64,000 nt of DNA, from the NCBI GenBank assembly GCA_964646885.1, contig CAZYFM010000005.1, forward strand, positions 1 through 64,000, read 5' to 3'. Both the position numbers and the translations under genes were made by a program. Within the stretch, counting starts at the first letter, position 1; the number at the start of each line of letters is the position of its first letter. Positions 34,702-43,342 of this stretch are shown here, in pieces. The notes under the pieces are model-generated. The model did no database searches. It had not been told where the DNA came from and saw only the letters and a list, made by a program, of their open reading frames with translations. Origin of the DNA: SZUA-430 sp964646885. Lineage in GTDB: Bacteria > Pseudomonadota > Alphaproteobacteria > Micropepsales > Micropepsaceae.

Positions 34702-34848
34702 GAAAACACCCTCAACCCGTAAAGGAAGAAGACAGGAGACGCCTCCCGGCAACTAACTTTTGCGTCATCCACCCACCCATCTCGACTTGTCTTGGCTTTC
34801 GTTTAGATGTGTTGGGAACAAGACGCAGACCCAAAGGTAGCCGAAGAA

Positions 34849-36327
34849 ATGGCCGAAAGCATCATCATCGTGGGCGCCGGAATTGCGGGCCTCGGTTCCG
34901 CCATGGCATTGGCCCGCGAAGGCCGGAAAATTACCATTCTCGACCGCGATCCGCCGCCCTCGATGGATGTGGAAACAGCCTTCGAAGCCTGGGAACGCAA
35001 GGGAGTGACACAGCTGCGCCACAGCCACGTGTTCCTGGGCTGCCTCGTATCCCTGATTCGACGCAGGCACCCCCGGCTGCACGAAATGCTGGTCGGAGCA
35101 GGAGCCCGGGAGATCGGATTTGAGGACAGCCTGCCGCCCCAGCTGCGAGACCGCTATGCACCGGACTCGGGCGACCGCGAGATGGCGTTCCTGTTCTCGC
35201 GCCGCACGACGCTCGAGCACGTGATGCGCGCCTATGTCGAGAGCCTTCCGGGCGTCACCTTCGAGACCGGCGTGCGCGTGAAGACCCTGGCGACACGCGC
35301 GCGCGACGGCGCCATCGAAGTCATCGGCGTCAATGCAGAGACCGACACGAGCCCGCCGGCCCAGCGCCAGGCCGACCTTGTCCTCGATTGCTGCGGAAGA
35401 AACTCGCTCCTCACGGATGACCTGCGCGCCTCGGGTGCGATGATCGATGAAGAACGCCACCCCGCCGGCATCCTCTACTTCACGCGCCACTATCGCCTGA
35501 AGGAAGGACAGGTCGAGCCGCCACGGGACAATGTGCCGGGCGCGGGCGACCTCGGCTACATCAAGTTCGGAGTCTTCGCGGCCGATAACCGCCACTTCTC
35601 CATCACGCTGGCTGTCCCCGAAATCGAAACCCGTTTGCGTACGGCCACGTTCGACCCGCAGACCTTTGACCGGATCTGCAACCAGATCCCGGGCGCCGCC
35701 CGCTGGATCGACCCGCAACGCGCGGAACCGGTGACCAAGGTCTTCGGCATGGGCAACCTCTTCAATGTCTGGCGCGAATACGCGAAGGGCAACCAGCCTC
35801 AGGCCCTGAACTTCTTTGCGGTCGGCGACGCGGCGATCCGTACGAACCCGCTCTATGGACGCGGATGTTCGCTCTCTGTCATGCACGCGCACATTCTCGC
35901 CGACGTGCTTGATCGCTCGAACGACCCGCGCGAGCGGGCCATCCTCTTCGAGCAGGATACGCGCAGGGAAATCCGTCCGTACTGGGATTCGATCGTCAAG
36001 CAGGACCAGGGAGCCATCAGGCGGGCACAGAACGAGCAGAAGCCCGGTTACCGGCCGCGCCTGAAGTCACGCCTGATCAAGAGTTTCGCCGAAGACGCCA
36101 TCGGTCCGGCAACGCGAAGCCACCTCGACGTCTATCGCGCCATCATGAAGACGTTCCACATGCTCGAGGCGCCCACTGTCTGGCTCCGCAATCCGGTCGT
36201 CATGGCCAAGGTGCTCTGGACATGGGCAAAGCCGAAGACCGCAAAGGTCAGCCTCTATCCGCCCAAACTTGGACCTGCACGCGAGGAAATGCTTGCGCGC
36301 CTGGGTCTTGCCGCATCCCCGAACTGA
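34849..36327 (+). CDS. FAD-dependent monooxygenase/oxidoreductase
   Basis: This 492-residue flavoprotein of the p-hydroxybenzoate-hydroxylase-like fold has the dinucleotide motif IIIVGAGIAGLGSAMAL near the start, the DG-like segment around VLDCCGRNSLL and the C-terminal FAVGDAAIRTNPLYGRGCSLS that binds the FAD ribityl chain. The early segment QLRHSHVFLG is typical of a group of FAD monooxygenases that act on isoprenoid or polyketide substrates. An alternative start at 34807 would add fourteen residues. It is followed by the epoxide hydrolase gene after 16 bases, suggesting that it makes an epoxide. That is inference. Confidence 0.8.
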   Translation: MAESIIIVGAGIAGLGSAMALAREGRKITILDRDPPPSMDVETAFEAWERKGVTQLRHSHVFLGCLVSLIRRRHPRLHEMLVGAGAREIGFEDSLPPQLRDRYAPDSGDREMAFLFSRRTTLEHVMRAYVESLPGVTFETGVRVKTLATRARDGAIEVIGVNAETDTSPPAQRQADLVLDCCGRNSLLTDDLRASGAMIDEERHPAGILYFTRHYRLKEGQVEPPRDNVPGAGDLGYIKFGVFAADNRHFSITLAVPEIETRLRTATFDPQTFDRICNQIPGAARWIDPQRAEPVTKVFGMGNLFNVWREYAKGNQPQALNFFAVGDAAIRTNPLYGRGCSLSVMHAHILADVLDRSNDPRERAILFEQDTRREIRPYWDSIVKQDQGAIRRAQNEQKPGYRPRLKSRLIKSFAEDAIGPATRSHLDVYRAIMKTFHMLEAPTVWLRNPVVMAKVLWTWAKPKTAKVSLYPPKLGPAREEMLARLGLAASPN

Positions 36328-36343
36328 AGACGGAAACCCGAAG

Positions 36344-37306
36344 ATGAGCGTGAACTGGAACGAGCCACACTATGCACAGGTGAATGGCATCCGCCTGGCC
36401 TGGTTCGAACAGGGCAGTGGTGTCCCCGTCGTGATGTGCCACGGCTTTCCCGAGCTCGGCTACGCATGGCGCCACCAGGTCCCGGCCCTCGCGGCGGCTG
36501 GCTTTCGCGCGATTGCGCCGGACCAGCGCGGCTACGGCTTCACCGAGCGGCCCGACGCCATTGACTCGTATGACATCCGCCACCTCACGGGCGACCTTGT
36601 GGGCCTCCTCGATCACCTGAAGATCGAGAAAGCCGTTTTCGTCGGCCACGACTGGGGCGGCATGGTCGCCTGGGCGATGCCGCTGCTGCATCCCGGCCGC
36701 GTGGCGGGCGTCATCGGCGTGAACACGCCCTTCCTGCCGCGGGCACCGATGGACCCGATCGCGCTCATGCGCGCCGCCTATGGAGAGGACATGTACATCG
36801 TGTTCTTCCAGAAGCCCGGCCCCGCCGACGCGATCCTTGCCGCCGATCCGGGAAAGACACTGCGCTTCTTCTATCGCAAGTCGTCCATGACGATCGCGGA
36901 GTTCGACAAGCTGCCTGCAGACCAGCGCAACCTCGCGCTCGTCACGGCGCTGCAGTCCGACGAAAGCCTCTGGCCGGGCGCCCAATTGCACACGCCCGAG
37001 GAACATGCCCACTTCGTGAAGATGTTCACGCGCACGGGCTTCACCGGCGGCATCAACTGGTATCGCAACTTCACCCGCAACTGGCAGATCATGGAAAATG
37101 TTCCGCAGCGGGTCGAATGTCCGGCCCTCATGGTGATGGCAGACAACGACATCGTGCTGCGCCCTTCGATGGCCGACGGCATGGAAGCCTTCGTTCCGGA
37201 CCTCGAAAAGCACCTGATCAGGAATTGCGGCCACTGGACCCAGTCAGAGCAGCCCGAGGAACTTAACCGCGCGATGACGGGGTGGCTCAGGCGACGGTTC
37301 GGTTAA
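36344..37306 (+). CDS. Epoxide-hydrolase-like alpha/beta hydrolase
   Basis: This 320-residue cytosolic hydrolase has the nucleophile elbow VGHDWGG with Asp103, the residue used by epoxide hydrolases and haloalkane dehalogenases. The oxyanion motif CHGFPELGYAWRHQ has the HGxP of epoxide hydrolases. The catalytic His lies in NCGHWTQSEQP. The start at 36344 has AAGA upstream and follows the FAD monooxygenase closely. The pair suggests epoxidation and ring opening of one substrate. Confidence 0.88.
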   Translation: MSVNWNEPHYAQVNGIRLAWFEQGSGVPVVMCHGFPELGYAWRHQVPALAAAGFRAIAPDQRGYGFTERPDAIDSYDIRHLTGDLVGLLDHLKIEKAVFVGHDWGGMVAWAMPLLHPGRVAGVIGVNTPFLPRAPMDPIALMRAAYGEDMYIVFFQKPGPADAILAADPGKTLRFFYRKSSMTIAEFDKLPADQRNLALVTALQSDESLWPGAQLHTPEEHAHFVKMFTRTGFTGGINWYRNFTRNWQIMENVPQRVECPALMVMADNDIVLRPSMADGMEAFVPDLEKHLIRNCGHWTQSEQPEELNRAMTGWLRRRFG

Positions 37307-37375
37307 CCGGCGGCCTTTTGCGGCAATCCGGAGGCAGGGCTATAATCGGCACCTGCTTCGACAGGATCCGACAGC

Positions 37376-37840
37376 ATGCCAGGCCTTCCCGAAATCCCGC
37401 CCTCGACGATGTATCTTGCGCTGAACCTCGGCGTGCTTCCGTTCTGGGCCCTGCTGATCTTCCTGCCGCACGCACGGATCACCGAACTGCTGGTTCATTC
37501 GGTGATGATGCCCCTCATCCTCGGCGTCACGTATGCTTGGCTGCTGGCAACGGCACTGTCACTGCCGGCCCCCGAAGGGGCAGGCTTCTCGTCGCTCGAG
37601 GGGCTGATGAAGCTCTTCACGGTGGAGATGGCGCTCGTCGCAGCCTGGTCCCACTACATTGTCTTCGACCTGTTCGTGGGCGCCTGGGAGGCACGCGACG
37701 CACAGCGCGTCGGCCTGCATCACCTGCTGCTGGCACCATGCCTTGTCCTGACCCTGCTGGTCGGCCCCATCGGACTGCTCAGCTACATCATGGTGCGAGG
37801 CCTGACCGGCAAGAGCGGCTTCAGCCTATTTGAAGGGTGA
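37376..37840 (+). CDS. ABA4-like (DUF4281) family membrane protein
   Basis: This 154-residue integral membrane protein has four helices and the ABA4-like signature: LNLGVLPFWALLIFLP at the start and MALVAAWSHYIVFDLFVGAWEARDAQR in the middle, then LAPCLVLTLLVGPIGLLSYIM. The plant homologue ABA4 is needed for neoxanthin formation. Bacterial members have no known role. It follows the epoxide hydrolase by 69 bases and its 3' end overlaps the convergent SDR gene by 15 bases. Confidence 0.85.
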   Translation: MPGLPEIPPSTMYLALNLGVLPFWALLIFLPHARITELLVHSVMMPLILGVTYAWLLATALSLPAPEGAGFSSLEGLMKLFTVEMALVAAWSHYIVFDLFVGAWEARDAQRVGLHHLLLAPCLVLTLLVGPIGLLSYIMVRGLTGKSGFSLFEG

Positions 37841-38674
37841 GCCGCACAGCACCTCGCTGCGCTCCCAGAGTTCCCGCTCGACCGCCTCGTCATAGGACTC
37901 CGGCGAAGAACGCACGTCGCGGCACTTGTCGAAGTATTTGCCCGTCACGAGCCTGAGATCCGGCGATGTCGCCAGGTGCAGGCTGGTCTTCGCACCTTCA
38001 CTCTCCGGAATCGCCGCAATGCGCTTGGCGGCGCCAATGAGCAGCCGGAAAATGCTTCCGTTGTTGTTTCCGAAGGACGAGGCGACAAAGCCGGGATGCA
38101 GGCAGTTCGCCGTAACGCGCGTGCCCTCGAGCCGCCGCGCGAGCTCATGCGTGAAGTGGATGTTCGCAAGCTTAGAGCGACCGTAGGCAATCCACCCGGA
38201 GTAGTTCCGCTCCATCTGCAGGTCGGACATGTCCAGCTTCATCCTGGCATGCGCCGCCGACGCCACGTTCACGACACGCCCCTGGTCGGCTTCCTTGAGC
38301 AGCCCGATGACCTGTGACGTCAGGTGGAAATAGCCGAGGTGATTGAGGGCGAGGGTCATCTCGATGCCATCCACGCTCAACTGCCGGGACTGGAACATCG
38401 CACCCGCATTGTTGACCAGCACGTCGATATGCCCGAAGCGCTCGTTCAGGGCCGACCCCGCCTGCAGCACACCTCGCCGCGATGACAGGTCTGCCAGCAG
38501 GAAGTCCACATGTTCATTGCCGGTATGCGCGCGGATCTCGCGCATCACCGAGTCCCCCTTGGCGGCGTTGCGCCCGACAATGGTCACCTGCGCACCCTGT
38601 GCCGCAAGCTCGCGCGCCGTGACCTTCCCGATCCCGTCCGTCCCGCCCGTCACAACGACAATCTTGTCTCTCAT
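37826..38674 (-). CDS. Short-chain dehydrogenase/reductase (retinol-dehydrogenase-like)
   Basis: This is a 282-residue NAD(P)-dependent oxidoreductase of the classical SDR type. It has the cofactor motif VTGGTDGIGKVTAR (TGxxxGIG), the NNAG motif LVNNAGAMFQSRQ and the catalytic YxxxK in AYGRSKLANIHFTHELARRL. ASAAHARMKLDMSD and HPGFVASSFG resemble retinol dehydrogenase/WWOX-like SDRs. It lies two bases after the aldolase gene in the same operon. Substrate is unknown. Confidence 0.88.
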   Translation of the reverse strand: MRDKIVVVTGGTDGIGKVTARELAAQGAQVTIVGRNAAKGDSVMREIRAHTGNEHVDFLLADLSSRRGVLQAGSALNERFGHIDVLVNNAGAMFQSRQLSVDGIEMTLALNHLGYFHLTSQVIGLLKEADQGRVVNVASAAHARMKLDMSDLQMERNYSGWIAYGRSKLANIHFTHELARRLEGTRVTANCLHPGFVASSFGNNNGSIFRLLIGAAKRIAAIPESEGAKTSLHLATSPDLRLVTGKYFDKCRDVRSSPESYDEAVERELWERSEVLCGSPFK

Positions 38675-38676
38675 CG

Positions 38677-39318
38677 TCACTTCTTTCCGATCGCAGACTT
38701 GCACGCCCCGACAAGGGCCGACGCGCGCGTGAATACTTCCTCGTCGCTGAAGCCCGGCTTGAACAGGCTCCCGCCAATCCCGAACCCGTCGGCGCCGGCA
38801 GCAATCCACGCCGCCATGGTTCCGGCATCAACGCCGCCCACCGCATAGACAGGCGCCAACGTGCGGGGCAGGACAGCGCGGAGGGCCTTCAGCCCGGCAG
38901 GCCCGACGACCTCCGCCGGAAACAGCTTGAGCACGCTGGCACCCAGCGAAACGGCAGCAAAGGCCTCGCTTGGCGTCATCACGCCCGGCATGAGCGGCAG
39001 TCCGGCGGACGAGCCCGCCGTCATCACCGCCGGGTCCAGGTTCGGCATGACCAGGAATTCCGCACCGGCGGACTTCGCATCGGCCACCTCTGAAACCCGC
39101 AGCACGGTGCCGGCCCCCACGATGACATCGGCAGGAACAGCCTCGCGCATGCGCCTGAGCGAGTCGAGCGCGCCCTCGCTGTTGAGCGTCACTTCCATGG
39201 CCTGGACACCGGCGCGCGCGAGCGCCTTTCCAACCCCTGCGGCACGTCGTGGTTCGACGCCGCGCAGCACCGCCACGATCGGAATTGTTGCCAAAGCCTT
39301 GGAAAACCGGGCATTCAT
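38677..39318 (-). CDS. KDPG/KDPGal-type class I aldolase
   Basis: This 213-residue aldolase of the Eda/DgoA family splits 2-keto-3-deoxy-6-phospho sugars into pyruvate and glyceraldehyde 3-phosphate. The Schiff-base lysine is in SVLKLFPAEVVG, the general-base Glu in AMEVTLNSEGAL and the phosphate loop in YAVGGVDAGTMAAWIAAGADGFGIGGSLFKPG, the last being closer to DgoA (galactonate pathway) than to Eda. No partner dehydratase is in the window, so pathway assignment is uncertain. It is followed directly by the SDR. Confidence 0.85.
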   Translation of the reverse strand: MNARFSKALATIPIVAVLRGVEPRRAAGVGKALARAGVQAMEVTLNSEGALDSLRRMREAVPADVIVGAGTVLRVSEVADAKSAGAEFLVMPNLDPAVMTAGSSAGLPLMPGVMTPSEAFAAVSLGASVLKLFPAEVVGPAGLKALRAVLPRTLAPVYAVGGVDAGTMAAWIAAGADGFGIGGSLFKPGFSDEEVFTRASALVGACKSAIGKK

Positions 39319-39472
39319 CGCTCACTGTGTCCCGAAATTTACATGTCACTAACCAGGCGGAGGCGAGATTCGCCCTTTCACACCCTAGCAGAACCATCAA
39401 CCAATCTGAAACGGCTCGTGGTTTATCCTTCCCGAAAGCGTCACGATAACCAAACGCTGCTCGGGGTGTCTC

Positions 39473-39853
39473 ATGAAAGTACTCGTTGTTGATGACTACA
39501 GCACGATGCGCCTCATCATCCGCAATCTGCTAACTCATATCTGTTACACCGACATTGACGAAGCTTCGGACGGCGGCGACGCCCTTCAGAAGCTGCGCCA
39601 GGTCCACTATGGCCTCGTCATCTCCGACTGGAACATGGAGCCCATGACCGGTTACGACCTGCTCAAGCAGGTTCGCGCCGACGAGAAGCTGAAGTCCACG
39701 CCCTTCATCATGGTGACGGCCGAGTCGAAGACCGACAACGTCATCGCAGCCAAGAAGGCCGGCGTCGACAACTACATCGTGAAGCCGTTCAACGCCGCAA
39801 CCCTGCAGCAGAAGATCAATTCTGTGATGCAGCCCGCCGCGAAGCCGAACTGA
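39473..39853 (+). CDS. cheY: Chemotaxis response regulator CheY
   Basis: This is a single-domain receiver of 126 residues. The acidic pocket VVDDY, phosphoacceptor Asp52 in VISDWNMEPMTGYDLL, MVTAESKTDNV with Thr/Ala, and the Lys of DNYIVKPF are all of CheY type. It binds the flagellar switch when phosphorylated. The gene is 14 bases before cheZ, a standard pair, but no CheA, CheW or receptor gene is nearby. The remaining chemotaxis genes must lie elsewhere if the system works. Confidence 0.93.
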   Translation: MKVLVVDDYSTMRLIIRNLLTHICYTDIDEASDGGDALQKLRQVHYGLVISDWNMEPMTGYDLLKQVRADEKLKSTPFIMVTAESKTDNVIAAKKAGVDNYIVKPFNAATLQQKINSVMQPAAKPN

Positions 39854-39867
39854 TACGGGGTCCAGCT

Positions 39868-40650
39868 ATGTCAGCACTTCCCATCGACCAGACGGTCGAC
39901 TATTTCGACGCGCTGGAGAAGGCCGTCAGGGAAACGCCGCGCGGCCAGGCGTTCCTCAACGAGTATGCGCGCAGGATCCGGGCAACCGACACGGACCGCA
40001 TTCTCGCCGCCATCGAGCAGATGAAATCGTCCGTCTCTGAGACGATCACCAGCACGAGCCTCGACGTCCTGCGTCGCGAACTCGAAACCATGGCAGCGTC
40101 GATTGCGCAGACGCGCAAGGAAATCGCTTCGATCAAGCCGGAAGGCCCGGGCAACAACCGGATCGTCACGGCCACGGAAGAACTGGATCACGTCGTCCGC
40201 TCCACCGAGCAGGCCACGTCGGAAATCCTGTCTTCGGCCGAACGCATCCAGCAGATCGTCCAGGAACTGCGCGAGAAGGGGATCACCGACCCGCTCTGCG
40301 ACGAACTCGAGATGCAGGGCACCAACCTGCTGATGGCCTGCTCGTTCCAGGACCTGACCGGCCAGCGCATGACGAAGGTCGTCAATACGCTGCGCTACCT
40401 CGAGACCCGCGTGAACGCGATGATCGAGATCTGGGGCATCACGGCGGAAGACGCGGAAAAGCTGGTGGATCGCCACATCGATGCCAAGCCTGACGCTCAC
40501 CTTCTGAACGGTCCGGCCCGCGACGGCGAGGGCGTGGCCCAGGACGACATCGACCGCCTGCTGAACGGGGAACAGGGGACGGCCTCCGAGCTCGCAGTGC
40601 TGCCGAATGGCCCCGCATCCCAGGACGACATCGACCAGCTCTTCAAGTAA
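39868..40650 (+). CDS. cheZ: Chemotaxis protein phosphatase CheZ
   Basis: This 260-residue phosphatase speeds dephosphorylation of CheY. The long helical hairpin includes LLMACSFQDLTGQRMTKVVNTLRYLE, in which the Asp-Leu-Thr-Gly-Gln stretch holds the catalytic Asp and Gln. The C-terminus ends SQDDIDQLFK, the CheY-docking peptide, and a very similar QDDIDRLLNG lies about 28 residues earlier. Two docking-like motifs in one tail is unusual. A strong hairpin follows the stop. Confidence 0.92.
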   Translation: MSALPIDQTVDYFDALEKAVRETPRGQAFLNEYARRIRATDTDRILAAIEQMKSSVSETITSTSLDVLRRELETMAASIAQTRKEIASIKPEGPGNNRIVTATEELDHVVRSTEQATSEILSSAERIQQIVQELREKGITDPLCDELEMQGTNLLMACSFQDLTGQRMTKVVNTLRYLETRVNAMIEIWGITAEDAEKLVDRHIDAKPDAHLLNGPARDGEGVAQDDIDRLLNGEQGTASELAVLPNGPASQDDIDQLFK

Positions 40651-40673
40651 GAGCCGGCACAGGAAAGACAAGG

Positions 40674-40706
40674 GAAGCGGCCACGCGTTGGCCGCTTCTT
40701 GCATTT
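40674..40706 (+). terminator. Intrinsic terminator of cheYZ
   Basis: Arms of ten bases, GAAGCGGCCA (40674-40683) and TGGCCGCTTC (40689-40698), pair perfectly around a five-base loop, followed by TTGCATTT. It separates cheZ from the hydrolase operon. Confidence 0.75.
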
Positions 40707-40758
40707 GGGGGGGCAATCACCCGATAAAGTCCGCAGGCTTTCGGGTTGATCAGTCTCC

Positions 40759-41643
40759 ATGCTGCAACAGCACGCTACTCTGTTTCTCAGGCTTGGCAGG
40801 CGCCTTGTGGCGCTGGCCGGAATGAGCGTTGTCGCGGCCTGCTCTGTTCCCGGTCCCACCACAAAGAATGCCGAGAGCCTGGACATCCGCATGCGCCACG
40901 AGGTGAAGCTGGCCTCAGGCGACGCGCTGAGCTTTCTCGCGCAGGACAAGGAAGATGGCCAGCCTGTGATCCTCGTACATGGCACGCCGGGCGAAGCCAT
41001 GGGATGGATTGACTATCTCGCCGATGACATGCCTGGCCTGAGGCTCATCGCCATCGACCGGCCGGGTTTCGGCAAGAGCGGACCGGACAACGCCGTGACA
41101 TCGCTCGCCGCGCAGGCGGACGCCATCGCCCAACTTGCAGATGCCCTGAGGCTCAAGCCCGCCATCCTCGTAGGCCACTCCCTTGGCGGTCCCGTCGTGG
41201 CGCGCTTTGCCGTTGATTACCCGGACAGGACGTTGGCGCTCGTGATACTCGCGGGCTCGCTCGACCCGGCGCAGGAAGACGTACCCTTCATCCAGCATGT
41301 CGGCGACGCATGGCCCTTCAGTGCAATCCTGCCGCGCGCCATCCGCAATGCCAACCGCGAGATCATTGCGCTGGAGGCCGAACTGCGCGACCTCGAGCCC
41401 CGCCTTCCCGGGATCCGCGTGCCGGTACAAATTCTTCATGGCACGGCGGATGACCTCGTGCCGTACGCCAATGCCGGGTTCATGCAAAAGCACATGACGG
41501 GCGCCACCCGCCTGCAGCTGTTGACGCTCCACGGCCAGAACCACTTCCTGCCATGGAACGAGAAGCGGCGGGTCAGGGACGCGATCCGGGCCGCCGCAGC
41601 CGGCACGGCAGCAACGACAGCAGGCGCAGCCCATGGCCGCTGA
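40759..41643 (+). CDS. Alpha/beta hydrolase, putative lipoprotein
   Basis: This is a 294-residue hydrolase with an N-terminal hydrophobic signal and a lipobox-like VVAAC (Cys at about 31), so it is probably anchored in the envelope. The nucleophile Ser is in VGHSLGGPV, the oxyanion region in VHGTPGEAMGWID, and the acid/His in GTADDLVPY and GQNHFLPW. The triad is intact, unlike in the two HTH fusions in this window. It heads a four-gene operon; its end overlaps the DedA gene by eleven bases. Confidence 0.8.
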   Translation: MLQQHATLFLRLGRRLVALAGMSVVAACSVPGPTTKNAESLDIRMRHEVKLASGDALSFLAQDKEDGQPVILVHGTPGEAMGWIDYLADDMPGLRLIAIDRPGFGKSGPDNAVTSLAAQADAIAQLADALRLKPAILVGHSLGGPVVARFAVDYPDRTLALVILAGSLDPAQEDVPFIQHVGDAWPFSAILPRAIRNANREIIALEAELRDLEPRLPGIRVPVQILHGTADDLVPYANAGFMQKHMTGATRLQLLTLHGQNHFLPWNEKRRVRDAIRAAAAGTAATTAGAAHGR

Positions 41644-42217
41644 CGACGCCTCCTTCCTGCTGGCGCTCGGATCTTCTCCGATGATGATCGCATGCGCCAT
41701 CTTCCTTGCCACGTTTGTTTTGGAAGACGTGGCAACAGCCGGCGCTGCGTTTCTCGCTGCAGAAGGAACGATTCCTCCGTCTCTTGCCCTCACAGCGCTT
41801 TTTGCGGGCATCTTTCTGGGCGACCTCGCACTGTTTGCGGCCGGACGCGCGGCGCGCGCCGTCCCGTGGATCCATCGTTGGGTGGGTGAGACCCGGCTAG
41901 CGCAGGGGCAGGCGTGGCTCGGCAAGAGGTACACTCTCTCGCTCGTGGCGGCCCGGTTCGTTCCTGGCATGAGGCTGCCGACATTTGCGGCTAGCGGCTT
42001 CCTGCATCTTCCATTCCGGACATTCCTTGTCGTGACGCTTCTGGCCGCCTTTGCCTGGACAACTCTGGCATTCACGGCGATCTACATGTTTGGTGTCGCT
42101 GCCGCTGCAACGCTGGGACCCTGGCGCTGGACGGCGGCACTGGTCCTGATCGCTCTCGTGATTGCAGGTCCGCGGCTGGCGGCAAGACTTCTCGCGCGCG
42201 GGTCCCGCGCACGATGA
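41633..42217 (+). CDS. DedA family membrane protein
   Basis: This 194-residue inner-membrane protein of the DedA/SNARE-associated family is thought to flip lipid carriers such as undecaprenyl phosphate or phosphatidylethanolamine. The family sequence EDVATAGAAFLAAEG near the start and AARFVPGMRLPTFAASGFLHLPFRTFL, with the re-entrant RxxPG motif, are both present. It overlaps the preceding hydrolase gene by eleven bases and the next ATP-grasp gene by four, so it is translated as part of one unit. A role in lipid handling for the operon is inferred. Confidence 0.85.
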   Translation: MAADDASFLLALGSSPMMIACAIFLATFVLEDVATAGAAFLAAEGTIPPSLALTALFAGIFLGDLALFAAGRAARAVPWIHRWVGETRLAQGQAWLGKRYTLSLVAARFVPGMRLPTFAASGFLHLPFRTFLVVTLLAAFAWTTLAFTAIYMFGVAAAATLGPWRWTAALVLIALVIAGPRLAARLLARGSRAR

Positions 42218-43326
42218 CCGATCTGGCGACCAGCGAAATCCGGATACCTCACAAGGGCATGCCGCCCTTCGACGACTCCGGCCCGCCCGTTTCATTTTTT
42301 GAGTTCTGGCCGCAGCACCTCTTCTATCCACCGATGATGCTCTACTGGGCCTGGCTCTCCGTCAGGCATGGTGGCATGACGCTTCCGACCATCGCGAACC
42401 CTCTCTTTCCGATGGGCGGCTGGATCGGCGAGTCCAAGGCAGAGATCCTGGGTGCCGCCGGCAGCCGTGCAAGGGCCTTCATCGCCCGCTGGTGCGCCAT
42501 GAGGAATGATCCTGGGCTCTCGGCCGACACGGCATTCGCGGCAGCACAGGCTGCAGGCCTTTCGATGCCGTTCATCGCAAAGCCCGACATGGGATGCAGG
42601 GGCGTGGGCGTTCGCCGGATCAGGACCCTGGAGGAACTTCAGGCCTACATCTCCCGTTACCCGGCGAATGAGACCATCATCCTCCAGGAGCTGGTTGATC
42701 ACGAAGCCGAAGCCGGAATTTTCTACGTCCGCAGGCCCGGGGAGAAACAGGGACGGATCATCTCGATCACCCTGAAGTACTTTCCCTATGTATATGGAGA
42801 CGGCACCTCGACACTGGAGCAGCTCATCCGTTCGGACCGGCGCGCAGGCCAGCTGGCCCACATCTATCTGCCGCGCCATGGCACGCGTCTCAACTGGATC
42901 GTCCCGAAAGGTCACGCCTTCCGCATCGCCTACGCAGGAAGCCACAGCAGGGGCACGATCTTCCGCAACGGGAACGCTCACGTGACGGCGGAAATGACAC
43001 GGGCCTTCGACGACATCGCCAGGGACATTCCCGAATTCCATTTCGGCCGGTTCGACGTGCGTTTCACGGACATTGGCGAACTCAAGCGCGGGGAAGGTTT
43101 CCGGATCGTCGAGATCAACGGCGCAGGCGCAGAGGCAACCCATGTCTGGGACCGGAACACGACACTGCGCCAGGCCTATCGGGACCTGATGGCACAGTAT
43201 CGCCTGTTGTGGGAAATTGGCGCTGAAAATGCCCGCAGGGGCTTCAGGCCAGTCCCCCTTCGAAAGCTCCTGGAGGCCTATCGCCACGAGACGGCCCTTT
43301 GGGCAGAATACCCGCTGACGGATTGA
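42214..43326 (+). CDS. ATP-grasp ligase-like protein
   Basis: This is a 370-residue protein with the ATP-grasp fold seen in D-Ala-D-Ala ligase and related carboxylate-amine ligases. The nucleotide-binding FIAKPDMGCRGVGVRRI and metal-binding RIVEINGAGAE are clear, with LQELVDHEAEAGIFYVRRP in the middle. The first 80 residues are aromatic and may bind membrane (FFEFWPQHLFYPPMMLYWAWL). Substrates are unknown. Its place between DedA and an acyltransferase suggests it joins an amino acid or carboxylate to a lipid-linked molecule. That is inference. Confidence 0.75.
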   Translation: MTDLATSEIRIPHKGMPPFDDSGPPVSFFEFWPQHLFYPPMMLYWAWLSVRHGGMTLPTIANPLFPMGGWIGESKAEILGAAGSRARAFIARWCAMRNDPGLSADTAFAAAQAAGLSMPFIAKPDMGCRGVGVRRIRTLEELQAYISRYPANETIILQELVDHEAEAGIFYVRRPGEKQGRIISITLKYFPYVYGDGTSTLEQLIRSDRRAGQLAHIYLPRHGTRLNWIVPKGHAFRIAYAGSHSRGTIFRNGNAHVTAEMTRAFDDIARDIPEFHFGRFDVRFTDIGELKRGEGFRIVEINGAGAEATHVWDRNTTLRQAYRDLMAQYRLLWEIGAENARRGFRPVPLRKLLEAYRHETALWAEYPLTD

Positions 43327-43342
43327 TTTGCGCAGGTCAGGA

